Positions 60,201-61,022 of a DNA stretch of 64,000 nucleotides are shown here, one piece after another. A program made the translations under genes and the position numbers. How positions within the stretch are numbered: the stretch's first letter is position 1; each line of letters starts with the position of its first letter. Source of the stretch: Chinchilla lanigera (Eukaryota > Chordata > Mammalia > Rodentia > Chinchillidae); NCBI RefSeq assembly GCF_000276665.1, contig NW_004955404.1, positions 30,071,292 to 30,135,291 on the forward strand, given 5' to 3'. The notes below the pieces were generated by a model, which ran no database searches, was not told the DNA's origin, and was given only the letters and a program-made list of their open reading frames with translations.

Positions 60201-60645
60201 AAAAGTAAGAATTTATGTATAAATGTTTATAAATAAGCACAAAATTAAAGAAAACTGGGCTAAAGAAATACTAGTCTAAAAAGATATGCTCATCTTTGAT
60301 TTATCATAAGCTTTTTAAGCTAATGTATTTGGACATAGTATCACATATTATTAATCTATATTAATACTTTTGTCCTTTGCTTTCAGTTTTACATTTGTAT
60401 AAACTTGTTGAAAATATACCGTAATATAAACTATTAAGAGTTCATAGTTGCATACCATTTAAAATGCTTTGTTTTTGTGTTCTCTGCTAAATTTTTTTTC
60501 CATTGAATCTGTGCCGCTTCTTTGCCAATGTTTTCCACTGTAGAATCTCCATCTCGCAGCCTTGCTTCTCGTGAGCGCATTTACAAAACTTTTGGTGTAG
60601 CTGGGCCTGCCTCTGCTCTCTCATCTCTGTCTCACAAACTGAAGG
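2325..60645 (+). CDS. MYCBP2: MYCBP2 (PHR1/Pam/Highwire orthologue), central part, 20 joined exons
   Basis: Twenty exons with consistent phases join into 914 complete codons with no stop. The protein matches my memory of vertebrate MYCBP2 almost residue for residue, for example [31 protein letters not shown] and [21 protein letters not shown]2 is a roughly 4,650-residue E3 ligase that works with FBXO45 and SKP1 and controls axon growth, synapse formation and axon survival (family knowledge). From memory this part corresponds to about residues 1,950-2,900: a helical segment, a beta-rich module, a filamin-type Ig domain, two SH3b-like repeats and the start of a Ser/Pro-rich linker. Published FBXO45 binding maps to the central region, which I infer overlaps these exons. 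Start codon, promoter, RCC1/PHR domains, RING domain and stop codon lie outside the window. All donors are GT except one GC. Confidence 0.96.
2817..2892 (+). mobile_element. Old ID-type SINE, sense
   Basis: GCTGAGGATATAGCTTAGTG is a decayed A-box end, and GATTTAAATCCCTAGTA a decayed B-box end of the tRNA-like ID body. Several substitutions from the young copies indicate age. A 14-base G run follows at 2901-2914. Confidence 0.6.
2901..2914 (+). repeat. Poly-G tract (G14)
   Basis: Uninterrupted run of 14 G on the + strand, replacing the usual A-rich tail position of the adjacent old ID element. It could form a G-rich structure in the transcript, and length errors in sequencing are likely. Confidence 0.9.
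3259..3347 (-). mobile_element. ID SINE, antisense
   Basis: T-run followed by CCCCGGTACCGGGAATCGAA and GCTGAGCTAAATCCCCAGCC, the reverse complement of the tRNA-like ID body with B box and A box. Flanked by similar CCACCTTACCCCT / CCACCTTATTCCT sequences, probable target-site duplications. Confidence 0.9.
3755..3935 (+). mobile_element. MIR-like SINE remnant
   Basis: Order of motifs fits MIR: GCAGGCATTATTCTATACAT, then TATTAACTCATGTAAT, then TTTTGCAGATTAAG. Highly diverged. Confidence 0.45.
4201..4301 (+). CDS. MYCBP2: MYCBP2 window exon 2 (101 bp)
   Basis: Completes an Ala codon and encodes [16 protein letters not shown] through PVAAAIPK (33 residues), ending in phase 0. Acceptor CCTTTTTTAG, donor AAG|GTGTGT (weaker than consensus). 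The hydrophobic [20 protein letters not shown] stretch could be mistaken for a membrane helix. In this cytosolic ligase it is better read as packed helices of the alpha-helical scaffold (inference). Confidence 0.95.
4302..4950 (+). other. Intron 2 of the window
   Basis: GTGTGT...TTTACTAG, 649 bp. AT-rich. I see no repeat, RNA gene or other feature. Confidence 0.85.
4951..5169 (+). CDS. MYCBP2: MYCBP2 window exon 3 (219 bp)
   Basis: Phase 0 in and out, 73 codons from [18 protein letters not shown] to PACVMHYK. A final scaffold helix is followed by a polar linker ([16 protein letters not shown]) and then [18 protein letters not shown], which opens a beta-rich module. The ESxHPY motif followed by a conserved acidic/Cys strand recurs in other giant E3 and ZZ-domain proteins as a CUB-like module (from memory, not verified). 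Donor AAG|GTAGGC. Confidence 0.95.
5401..5499 (+). repeat. Intronic inverted repeat (about 99-nt hairpin)
   Basis: Left arm 5401-5439 begins CTTTTTATAACTGTAGTA. Right arm 5456-5499 ends with its exact complement, TACTACAGTTATAAAAAG. The inner ends also pair (CTAAACTTC with GAAGTTTAG). The loop is 16 nt (5440-5455). There are 18 perfect terminal pairs, one G-U, six more pairs, a small bulge of extra bases on the right arm and nine inner pairs. It could be a MITE-like relic, a local inverted duplication, or a hairpin made in the nascent transcript. Confidence 0.8.
6330..6430 (+). repeat. Degenerate TA/TG/CA-rich simple repeat
   Basis: Mixed ACACACATACATAT, ATGTATGTATGTGT and ACATATATGTATATG tracts; imperfect microsatellite. 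Confidence 0.6.
7059..7284 (+). CDS. MYCBP2: MYCBP2 window exon 4 (226 bp)
   Basis: Starts in phase 0 with [20 protein letters not shown] and ends after MVLVLP plus one base of Gly (donor CAG|GTAAGT). Encodes the core of the beta-rich module begun in the previous exon: alternating hydrophobic strands, the FDPQC and [11 protein letters not shown] strands, then WIELKKFSG and [10 protein letters not shown]. It is nearly identical to the mammalian MYCBP2 sequence I remember. Confidence 0.96.
7285..8242 (+). other. Intron 4 of the window
   Basis: GTAAGT...TTTGTAAG, 958 bp. AT-rich. A C-run at about 8106-8115 is the only simple feature, and no transposon is recognised. Confidence 0.85.
8243..8361 (+). 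CDS. MYCBP2: MYCBP2 window exon 5 (119 bp)
   Basis: Completes Gly and encodes [20 protein letters not shown] through [19 protein letters not shown]. The G(F/Y)xCxxxGYEF ending is the closing strand of the beta-rich module. Acceptor TTTGTAAG, donor GAG|GTAAAA; enters phase 1, leaves phase 0. Confidence 0.95.
8362..8953 (+). other. Intron 5 of the window
   Basis: GTAAAA...TTCTTCAG, 592 bp. No repeat or RNA gene seen. Confidence 0.85.
8954..9041 (+). CDS. MYCBP2: MYCBP2 window exon 6 (88 bp)
   Basis: Encodes [20 protein letters not shown] through MKKDLALPI plus one base, leaving phase 1 (donor ATTG|GTAAGT). This helical, conserved stretch follows the beta module. Confidence 0.95.
9255..9925 (-). 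mobile_element. Possible L2 LINE relic, antisense, split by an ID SINE
   Basis: GCTGTGTGCCAAGCATTGGG followed by GGATATATAATGCTAAACC resembles the antisense L2 3' end. ATGCTGCTGAGAAGTTAA further on resembles L2 coding sequence in antisense. Divergence is high and the family call is tentative. Confidence 0.3.
9695..9778 (+). mobile_element. ID SINE, sense
   Basis: GGGGCCAGGGATATAGCTCA body with B box GAGTTCAATTTCTG and A8 tail. GTCTTTCAG occurs on both sides as a likely target duplication. Middle-aged: several substitutions. Confidence 0.85.
10182..10271 (-). mobile_element. ID SINE, antisense
   Basis: T12 run, then CCCCCGGTACCAGGAATCGA and GCTGAGCTAAACCCCCAGCC. Short pyrimidine target duplication (CCCCTTTC type) on both sides. 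Confidence 0.9.
11379..11428 (+). CDS. MYCBP2: MYCBP2 window exon 7 (50 bp)
   Basis: Small exon completing Gly and encoding [16 protein letters not shown], an acidic amphipathic helix. Acceptor CTTAATAG, donor CAG|GTACGG. Enters phase 1, leaves phase 0. At 50 bp it is close to the lower limit for exon definition. Confidence 0.95.
12635..12775 (+). mobile_element. Possible MIR relic
   Basis: TTTGCATCTTATAATAACTG then CTGAAATTCAGAGAAGTTA matches the MIR core order; strongly diverged. Confidence 0.35.
12835..13050 (+). mobile_element. MIR-like SINE relic
   Basis: ACTATTCTAAATATTTTGCA, ACAGAAAATGAACAAAAGCA, then GTCCAGAATCACACAACTA follow the MIR order in sense. Confidence 0.5.
13264..13484 (+). 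mobile_element. Young ID SINE, sense, containing an assembly gap
   Basis: Body GGCTGGGGATTTAGCTCAG then CGGCAAAGCGCCTGCC, with B box GAGTTCGGTTCC and 3' end GGTACCGGAGAAAAA. One hundred N follow, after which GGTACCGGAG and a long A run reappear. AAGGATCT flanks both sides (13255 and 13483), a target duplication. The repeated 3' end on both sides of the gap means the true tail length and sequence are unknown. Confidence 0.92.
13347..13446. other. Assembly gap (100 N)
   Basis: Exactly 100 N, a conventional placeholder length, within the tail of an ID SINE. The sequence before the gap (GGTACCGGAGAAAAA) is repeated directly after it, so flanking contigs may overlap rather than be separated. Confidence 0.98.
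13640..13825 (+). mobile_element. Possible MIR relic
   Basis: TATATGTCAGACAATGTGG, AAGAGGTATTATTTGATGA and GAGCCAGGATTTGACTC follow the MIR motif order; diverged. Confidence 0.35.
13962..14101 (-). mobile_element. B1 SINE (7SL-derived), antisense
   Basis: Reverse of the B1 body: TGAGACAGAGTTTTACCATG at the left, CTCCTGCCTCAGCCTTCTGA and GCTGGGATTACAGGCATGTG at the right. The repeated GAACTCAG/AGCCCAGG segments indicate an internal duplication as in rodent B1. Confidence 0.85.
14136..14213 (+). mobile_element. Old ID SINE, sense
   Basis: GGGCTGGCTTTGTATCTCAA A-box side and CCCTGGGATTGAGCC B-box side, without a clean tail. Confidence 0.6.
14719..14806 (-). mobile_element. ID SINE, antisense
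   Basis: Tail (TTTTG)n, then AACTGGGAATGGAATGCAGG, ending TGTATCCCCAGCCC. TGTGTATACTTTG before and TGTTTATACTTTG after are the target duplication. Confidence 0.88.
14886..15058 (+). CDS. MYCBP2: MYCBP2 window exon 8 (173 bp)
   Basis: Encodes [19 protein letters not shown] through [12 protein letters not shown] plus two bases of Arg. Acceptor GCTTAACAG, donor AG|GTATGC; phase 0 to phase 2. Predicted mixed helix and loop ([21 protein letters not shown]) leading into the filamin-type domain. Confidence 0.95.
15059..15448 (+). other. Intron 8 of the window
   Basis: GTATGC...GCTTTTAG, 390 bp, the shortest intron in the window. Nothing recognisable inside. Confidence 0.9.
15449..15593 (+). CDS. 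MYCBP2: MYCBP2 window exon 9 (145 bp), start of filamin-type Ig domain
   Basis: Completes Arg, then [16 protein letters not shown] and [20 protein letters not shown] through VVHVPNMK, ending in phase 0. The [21 protein letters not shown] pattern is the first strand pair of a filamin/ABP280 Ig repeat, known in MYCBP2. Donor AAG|GTAATT is followed by a 10.2 kb intron. Confidence 0.95.
15915..18930 (-). mobile_element. L1 LINE, antisense, ORF2 from EN to C-terminal part, 3' truncated
   Basis: Minus-strand translation gives L1 ORF2 fragments in order. Near 18215-18457 is the endonuclease part ([19 protein letters not shown]). Near 16703-16888 is [13 protein letters not shown]. Near 16439-16672 are [16 protein letters not shown] and QWNRIEDTN. 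Many stops and frameshifts make it non-functional. Further endonuclease-type sequence extends to 18930. Confidence 0.8.
18918..19325 (-). mobile_element. Insertion nested in the antisense L1, made of L1-derived pieces
   Basis: The L1 sequence is interrupted after GCAAGTTTGTGTC by a T-run (poly-A tail of an antisense insert). A 168-bp block (18981-19148) follows that is repeated at 19514-19681, then a piece resembling an L1 3' segment (CTTACATGCCTTTGGCACTA, TTTCACCAGTTTTCCTATGG). L1 sequence seems to resume near 19326. Boundaries are estimated. Confidence 0.5.
18981..19148 (+). repeat. Dispersed direct repeat, copy A (partner 19514-19681)
   Basis: 168 bp starting TGGTTTGGTGGTC, aligned without gaps to 19514-19681 with roughly 18 mismatches counted by eye. 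Both copies end CTCCTGATATTTAA then GTTTGTGT. Confidence 0.85.
19326..20040 (-). mobile_element. L1 LINE 5'-side segment, antisense
   Basis: Contains repeat copy B (19514-19681) and the phrase CTATGATATGCCCTGGAGAG, typical of antisense L1 5' regions in other mammals (from memory). Probably the upstream continuation of the L1 at 15915-18930. Confidence 0.5.
19514..19681 (+). repeat. Dispersed direct repeat, copy B
   Basis: Partner of 18981-19148; same length, roughly 89 percent identical by eye count. Confidence 0.85.
20105..21012 (-). mobile_element. L1 LINE 3' fragment, antisense
   Basis: Features of antisense L1 3' sequence: GTGAGTAGTACTCCATTGAA, GTTGATGGACATCTGGGTTA, TTTTTTGATGATAGCCATTC and TCACTCTGTTGGTGATTTC. 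Overlaps in L1 coordinates with the start of the first antisense L1 (compare 15916 and 20648), so it is a separate copy. Confidence 0.75.
21016..21925 (+). mobile_element. L1 LINE ORF2 fragment, sense (endonuclease and linker)
   Basis: Plus-strand translation shows [35 protein letters not shown] and [20 protein letters not shown] (endonuclease). At 21587-21925 it shows [18 protein letters not shown] and RAEINSIE then [10 protein letters not shown] (linker before RT). It ends abruptly before the RT. Together with the antisense 3' piece immediately upstream it may be one 5'-inverted insertion. Confidence 0.85.
22690..23960. other. GC-richer intronic block of unknown origin
   Basis: This block has visibly higher G+C than the surrounding 33-38 percent-looking intron and many CTGCC/GGCAGG words. 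It contains an ID SINE (23693-23762). Open frames up to 120 codons (for example 23006-23368 on the minus strand) show no family resemblance. It could be an L1 5'UTR/promoter remnant or ERV-derived DNA, undetermined. Confidence 0.5.
23693..23762 (-). mobile_element. ID SINE, antisense
   Basis: TTTTTTGGTACTGGGAATCA then GTGCCACTGAGCCC. CTGGATTTC occurs on both sides as target duplication. The A-box end is truncated relative to young copies. Confidence 0.75.
23996..24467 (+). mobile_element. MaLR-like solo LTR, sense, interrupted by an ID SINE
   Basis: Starts TGTTATGGTTTATCTC, contains GAGGTGGGGCCTGGTTGGAG and GAGCCAAAATAAACTTCTCC (polyadenylation signal), and ends GAAAGTGACTAATA. This is the MST/MLT LTR pattern. 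The ID at 24042-24154 splits it, with AAAAGTCTCATGTATT duplicated on either side, so the LTR is older than the ID. No internal viral sequence is present. Confidence 0.7.
24042..24154 (+). mobile_element. Young ID SINE, sense, nested in LTR
   Basis: Complete body GGCTGGGGATTTAGCTCAG, CGGCAAAAGCGCCTGCC (with an extra A), B box and GGTACCGGAGAAAAACC, then a CAAAA-type tail. Perfect 16-bp target duplication at 24026-24041 and 24155-24170. Confidence 0.96.
24601..24714 (+). mobile_element. B1 SINE, sense
   Basis: GGTGCACACTGTAATCCCAG, GAGGCTGAGGCAGGAGGATT, AAGTTCAAGGCCAGCCTC and GACCCTGTCTCAAAAAAAA. About 114 bp without an obvious internal duplication, so an old type. GTGGTGTCAA/GTTGTATCAA are eroded target duplications. 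Confidence 0.88.
25015..25087 (+). mobile_element. Old ID SINE, sense
   Basis: GATATACCTCAGCTGGTTG and GTGAGGTCCTGAGTTCAATT are decayed A- and B-box regions. The A-tail has been replaced by a GA-rich tract. Confidence 0.6.
25086..25190 (+). repeat. Purine (GA/GGA)-rich tract
   Basis: Almost pure A/G: GGAAGGAGAAGGAGAGGAAG, then AGAAGGAGGCGCAAGAGGAG, and on to GGGAGGGAGAAAGGGAG. Probably grown from the ID tail; prone to triplex or replication slippage. Confidence 0.85.
25256..25345 (+). mobile_element. ID SINE, sense
   Basis: GGGGCTGGGGATTTAGCTCA, CAGCACAGCGCCTGCC, B box GAGTTTGGTTCCCAG, A13 tail. Perfect target duplication AATTTTAAGATTTTT at 25241-25255 and 25344-25358. It lacks the GGTACC motif (GTACTGG instead). 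Confidence 0.95.
25784..25999 (+). CDS. MYCBP2: MYCBP2 window exon 10 (216 bp)
   Basis: Phase 0 on both sides, 72 codons. Strand VEVKAVPVS is followed by a basic Gln/Ser-rich loop ([28 protein letters not shown]) and returns to [12 protein letters not shown]. The loop appears to be a long insertion within the filamin-type fold. Acceptor CATTTTAAG, donor AAG|GTAATT. Confidence 0.95.
26665..26740 (+). repeat. (GTTTT)n simple repeat
   Basis: Imperfect repeats of GTTTT with TCGTTTCG and TTTAG variants. Likely the degraded A-rich tail of the adjacent antisense SINE. Confidence 0.85.
26738..26852 (-). mobile_element. Old 7SL-derived (B1/proto-B1) SINE, antisense
   Basis: CAGATCTCACTATATTGCTG, CTCCTGGACTCAAGCAATAT and GGAATTAGGCACGTGCCTCC follow the antisense 7SL/Alu-type order. 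Confidence 0.6.
27371..27426 (+). CDS. MYCBP2: MYCBP2 window exon 11 (56 bp)
   Basis: Short exon: [18 protein letters not shown] plus two bases of Arg, phase 0 to phase 2. Acceptor TCTCAAAG, donor AG|GTAAGG. Continues the filamin-type domain. Confidence 0.95.
29027..29247 (+). mobile_element. Young ID SINE, sense, tail contains assembly gap
   Basis: Same subfamily as 24042-24154: extra A in CGGCAAAAGCGCC and 3' end GGTACCGGAGAAAAACC. The tail is A-rich, then 100 N, then A27. Perfect target duplication CAAAACTACTCATAG at 29013 and 29248, so the insertion itself is intact. Confidence 0.96.
29121..29220. other. Assembly gap (100 N)
   Basis: Exactly 100 N inside the A-rich tail of the ID SINE, with A-only sequence on the right side. 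Confidence 0.98.
29291..29517 (+). mobile_element. MER5A-like hAT-Charlie non-autonomous DNA transposon
   Basis: Matches the remembered MER5A order: CGTTGACCAACTTTGGCTCA, GACCAAATCTAGTCTGCTGC, GTATTAGAACACAACCTTGC, ACTACAATGGCAGAGTTAAG and ending near GACCTCTGGTCTAG. It retains the TIR-like ends only in decayed form. Confidence 0.75.
29857..29945 (+). mobile_element. ID SINE, sense
   Basis: AGGGCTAGGGGTATAACTCA body, GAGGTCCTGACTTCGATTCC B box, GGTACCAAAAG and A-tail. Several substitutions. Confidence 0.85.
30754..30869 (+). CDS. MYCBP2: MYCBP2 window exon 12 (116 bp)
   Basis: Completes Arg and encodes [19 protein letters not shown] through [19 protein letters not shown] plus one base. DGTYxxxxTPxxxGxYTIxVxxDG is the diagnostic closing motif of filamin Ig repeats. 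Acceptor TTTCTTTCAG, donor ATAG|GTATAT; phase 2 to phase 1. Confidence 0.96.
31080..31270 (+). mobile_element. Possible L2 3' end, sense
   Basis: TTGACTGTGAGCAGAGGTCA then GCCTGGCATATAATGGCTTC and CAGTAAATATACTGAGTG mimic the L2 3' terminal order; diverged. Confidence 0.35.
32010..32218 (+). mobile_element. MIR-like SINE relic
   Basis: ATTACTGTTCCTAGTTCATA, GACAAGAATGTTAGATATAG and AAGAACTTAGCTTTTAACCA fit the MIR order loosely. Confidence 0.4.
32631..32728 (+). CDS. MYCBP2: MYCBP2 window exon 13 (98 bp), end of filamin-type domain
   Basis: Completes Asp, then [19 protein letters not shown] through AEPQPNK, phase 1 to phase 0. The last filamin strand ([10 protein letters not shown]) is followed by a Pro-rich linker. 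The donor AAG|GTTAGA lacks the usual A at +3, so it is weaker than its neighbours. Confidence 0.95.
32729..33523 (+). other. Intron 13 of the window
   Basis: GTTAGA...CTTTCTCAG, 795 bp. Contains one antisense ID (33138-33213); otherwise nothing. Confidence 0.85.
33138..33213 (-). mobile_element. ID SINE, antisense, tail lost
   Basis: GGGGGCAGAAATCAAACTCA then GAGCTATATCCCCGGCC. The flanking ATGTCATACATT repeats are the target duplication. No poly-T tail remains. Confidence 0.82.
33524..33640 (+). CDS. MYCBP2: MYCBP2 window exon 14 (117 bp), first SH3b-like repeat, N half
   Basis: Phase 0 on both sides, 39 codons: [20 protein letters not shown] then [18 protein letters not shown]. The GLRIRSxPSxxxxxIGxVxxGxxI pattern resembles bacterial-type SH3 (SH3b) domains (NxRSGPS...IG...G). 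Acceptor CTTTCTCAG, donor GAG|GTAATT. Aligns with residues encoded at the end of exon 16. Confidence 0.95.
33641..34280 (+). other. Intron 14 of the window
   Basis: GTAATT...TTCCCTAG, 640 bp. AT-rich; nothing recognisable. Interrupts the first SH3b-like repeat in phase 0. Confidence 0.85.
34281..34421 (+). CDS. MYCBP2: MYCBP2 window exon 15 (141 bp), first SH3b-like repeat, C half
   Basis: Phase 0 on both sides, 47 codons: [18 protein letters not shown], then [14 protein letters not shown] and [15 protein letters not shown] and EAWCL align with EGTWVQL and EAWSL of the second repeat. Donor GAC|GTAAGT. Confidence 0.95.
37620..37642 (+). repeat. Poly-T tract (T23)
   Basis: 23 consecutive T without a recognisable antisense SINE body beside it. 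Confidence 0.9.
38367..38720 (-). mobile_element. L2 LINE 3' end, antisense
   Basis: TCATTCAACAAATATTTACT is the antisense L2 terminus. GAGGTGGACTTTGAAGAAAA further in matches the antisense L2 segment around the CATTTGAG motif. Confidence 0.5.
39005..39215 (+). mobile_element. MIR-like SINE relic
   Basis: CAAGTGACCCTGCAGTATTA, TTTTTCAGTGAAGAAAAATA and CTAACATCACAAATACATG follow the MIR order in sense. Confidence 0.45.
39217..39258 (+). repeat. (GT)n microsatellite
   Basis: About 20 GT units with one TTTGT interruption, directly next to the tail side of an antisense ID SINE. Confidence 0.95.
39263..39336 (-). mobile_element. ID SINE, antisense
   Basis: GTACCAGGAATCAAACTCAG and GCTGAGCTATCTCCCCAGCC. 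The (GT)n tract sits where the tail should be. TAATGTGATTTT / TGATGTGATTTC flank SINE plus repeat, suggesting the microsatellite evolved from the tail. Confidence 0.85.
41616..41721 (+). mobile_element. ID SINE, sense
   Basis: GGGCTGGGGATTTAGCTCAA body, GAGTTCAGTTCCCAGTACCA, AGAGAAAAACC then a long A-tail. GAATGTGTATCA / GATGTGTATCA are target duplications. Confidence 0.93.
43061..43156 (+). mobile_element. ID SINE, sense
   Basis: GGGTCAGGGATGTAGCTCAG, CGGCACAGCGCCTGCC, B box with a GAGATGGATTCCC change, then CAAACAAAGAAACAAAAAA tail. Confidence 0.88.
44019..44206 (-). mobile_element. ID-B1-type dimeric SINE, antisense, old
   Basis: Left part GAGATTGAACCCCAGACC to TATATCCCTAGCC is a decayed antisense ID unit. 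It is joined directly to a B1 unit: TTTTGAGACTGGGCCTTGTT, TTCTGCCTCAGCCTCCTAGA, GTGCTGGGGTTACAGATGTG. Dimers of this kind (B1-dID type) are known from several non-murid rodent lineages. Confidence 0.7.
44248..44300 (+). repeat. (TA)n/(TG)n microsatellite
   Basis: ACTATATATATATATGTATG followed by TGTGTGTATATATATTTTT and ACATATATGTG; imperfect. Confidence 0.8.
44720..44804 (+). repeat. Minisatellite, unit about 23-26 bp
   Basis: CTCTACAAAACTGTTTATTT occurs, then a variant CTCTACAAAACTCTGTTTAT, a shorter CTGTTTATTTTCT, and the original again. About 3.5 imperfect tandem copies. Confidence 0.9.
45417..45638 (+). CDS. MYCBP2: MYCBP2 window exon 16 (222 bp), second SH3b-like repeat, N half
   Basis: Phase 0 on both sides, 74 codons. 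An acidic linker ([33 protein letters not shown]) is followed by [17 protein letters not shown] and [18 protein letters not shown]. The second half aligns with exon 14 (IRSxPxL, IG, terminal GE/DE). Acceptor ATTTTCAG, donor GAG|GTATGG. Confidence 0.95.
45639..46462 (+). other. Intron 16 of the window
   Basis: GTATGG...TGTACCAG, 824 bp. No repeat recognised. An open stretch (46062-46224) bounded by AG and GT is discussed among the rejected items. Interrupts the second SH3b-like repeat in phase 0. Confidence 0.85.
46463..46595 (+). CDS. MYCBP2: MYCBP2 window exon 17 (133 bp), second SH3b-like repeat, C half; GC donor
   Basis: Encodes [36 protein letters not shown] and NQYLRHED plus the first base of Glu. 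The exon must end at 46595, so the intron begins GCAAGT rather than GT. Using the GT four bases on would shift the frame and give a stop in the next exon. Acceptor TGTACCAG. Confidence 0.95.
46596..46601 (+). promoter_or_regulatory. Non-canonical GC 5' splice site
   Basis: ATG|GCAAGT at the exon end. Apart from the C at +2 it matches the U1 consensus from +1 to +6, the usual compensation in GC-AG introns. Frame continuity across 46595 and 49998 (GA|G + AA) requires this site. Confidence 0.9.
46885..46916 (+). repeat. Perfect 16-bp tandem duplication
   Basis: GTATAAGTCTAGTACT occurs twice head to tail without mismatch, suggesting a recent slippage event. Confidence 0.95.
47295..47420 (+). mobile_element. 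L2 LINE 3' end, sense
   Basis: CCAGATTGTGAGTCCCTTGT, GGACAGGCACAGGGTTTTTA and TTTGTATTCCTAGTTTTTCA match the L2 3' terminal order. Confidence 0.55.
47449..47598 (+). mobile_element. B1 SINE with internal duplication, sense
   Basis: GGCATGGTGGCATACATCTG, GAGGCTGAGGCAGGAAGATT and AAGGCCAGCCTGGGCTACAT. A second, related segment follows (AATGCCAGCCTGAGCTATGG) before GACCCTGTCTCATCC. Target duplication ATATGATTTCA on both sides. Confidence 0.92.
49998..50120 (+). CDS. MYCBP2: MYCBP2 window exon 18 (123 bp)
   Basis: Completes Glu and encodes [40 protein letters not shown] plus one base. Phase 1 to phase 1, so the exon could be skipped in frame. It opens the Ser/Pro-rich disordered linker. TPPPSP is a plausible proline-directed phosphorylation site (inference). 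Acceptor TATTATAG, donor AAG|GTAAGT. Confidence 0.95.
50121..52847 (+). other. Intron 18 of the window
   Basis: GTAAGT...CCCACTGCAG, 2,727 bp. One ID SINE (51485-51571). The remaining 2.6 kb shows no repeat I recognise, including a 92-codon minus-strand open frame (50573-50851) without family resemblance. Confidence 0.8.
51485..51571 (+). mobile_element. ID SINE, sense, G-rich tail
   Basis: GGAGCTGGGGATTTAGCTCA, GAGTTCGATTCCCGGTACTG, then GGGGGTGGGGGGG instead of an A-tail. AAGATATAAACTT on both sides is the target duplication. Confidence 0.92.
52848..53003 (+). CDS. MYCBP2: MYCBP2 window exon 19 (156 bp)
   Basis: Completes Gly and encodes [20 protein letters not shown], then [15 protein letters not shown] and QQPQLQ plus one A. 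Phase 1 to phase 1. Pro/Ser/Gln-rich linker with a short helix-forming start. Acceptor CCCACTGCAG, donor CAGA|GTAAGT. The trailing A can be completed by either downstream cassette exon or by the next constitutive exon outside the window. Confidence 0.95.
53535..53621 (+). CDS. MYCBP2: Candidate cassette exon of MYCBP2 (87 bp, phase 1 to 1)
   Basis: Preceded by CACCCTGGTTTAG and followed by GTATGA. In the phase left by exon 19 it is fully open: [20 protein letters not shown] then KSSTSTSQN, 29 codons, leaving phase 1 again. It holds three CpGs in about 20 bp (AACGAG, AAACGAACG), unlike the CpG-poor intron around it. The peptide is very basic then Ser/Thr-rich, fitting the linker. I do not recall it from the MYCBP2 reference protein, so it is an inference from splice sites, phase and composition. 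Confidence 0.45.
55649..55855 (-). mobile_element. Young ID SINE, antisense, tail contains assembly gap
   Basis: T-run, 100 N, then TTTTTGGTTTTTCTCCGGTA and GCTGAGCTAAATCCCCAGCC. The body carries the extra A (read as GCGCTTTTGCCGC here). CCATAGCTTTT on both sides is the target duplication. Confidence 0.95.
55665..55764. other. Assembly gap (100 N)
   Basis: Exactly 100 N between a T-only run and the tail-proximal TTTTTGGTTTTTC of an antisense ID SINE. Confidence 0.98.
57955..58060 (-). mobile_element. Possible L2/MIR relic
   Basis: CACATATTTATTGAGTATCA and CATGCCAGGCACTGTTTTAA are typical of antisense L2 or MIR 3' ends; short. Confidence 0.35.
58666..58761 (-). mobile_element. ID SINE, antisense
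   Basis: TTGTTGTTTTTTGTGG tail side, GTGCTGGGAATCAAATTCAG, ending GAGCTATATCCCTAGCC. Perfect target duplication TATCTGCCATTTTCT at 58651-58665 and 58762-58776. Confidence 0.94.
59480..59615 (+). mobile_element. L2 LINE 3' end, sense
   Basis: GTAGATTCCATAAGAGCAAG, GACTTTTAATCATTGTATCT and ACAATATTTGACACATGATA match the L2 3' terminal order, with TATTGAATGA at the end. Confidence 0.5.
60544..60645 (+). CDS. MYCBP2: MYCBP2 window exon 20, predicted cassette exon (102 bp, phase 1 to 1)
   Basis: Acceptor TTTTCCACTGTAG, donor AAGG|GTGGGT. Joined to exon 19 it reads [18 protein letters not shown] then [16 protein letters not shown], 34 codons, entering and leaving in phase 1. Open, with CpGs (CTCGCAG, CTCGTGAGCGC) and balanced composition unlike the surrounding AT-rich intron. 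The peptide is Ser/Arg-rich with possible basophilic-kinase sites (RSLAS, inference). The constitutive exon I remember after QLQ begins Ser-Asp-Arg-Gly and is not in the window, so this exon is probably optional. Confidence 0.75.
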
Positions 60646-60959
60646 GTGGGTATACGTGCATCCATGGATGGGCCATTCTTATTGTATGAAGAAAGTGTCA
60701 GATAAAAAAGTTTTAGCTCACCTTCATCATTTTCATCGCATTCCACTTTTTAATTAAGGTTTATCGTTTTATTTAAATTTTTATGTGTTTGAGGTAATTT
60801 AGTATATTCTTATTCAGTAGTGTAGTACAGATTATCCTAATTAGTATACATGTTATATTTGTGACCTAATATTATTGTTTACTTTCAAATTTTTATGCAG
60901 TCTTAATAAGTAAAATAGGTATGTAGAAAAATGCCTAATTTGAGGAGTTTAGGAAATCA

Positions 60960-61022
60960 TTTTAAAACATTTAACATTAAACATTTAACATAAAATTAAA
61001 ACATTTAAAATCATTTAAAACA
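60960..61022 (+). repeat. AT-rich short tandem words
   Basis: Repeated ACATTTAA, CATTTAACAT and AAAACATTTAAAA words; imperfect satellite-like patch. Confidence 0.6.

Larger units (their letters stand above)
53004..60543 (+). other. Intron 19 of the window (7.5 kb), with a candidate cassette exon inside
   Basis: GTAAGT...TTCCACTGTAG. Contains the candidate exon 53535-53621, a gap-containing antisense ID (55649-55855), an antisense ID (58666-58761) and L2/MIR-like pieces (about 57955-58060, 59480-59615). 53.6-55.6 and 55.9-57.9 kb show no recognised repeat. Confidence 0.75.
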
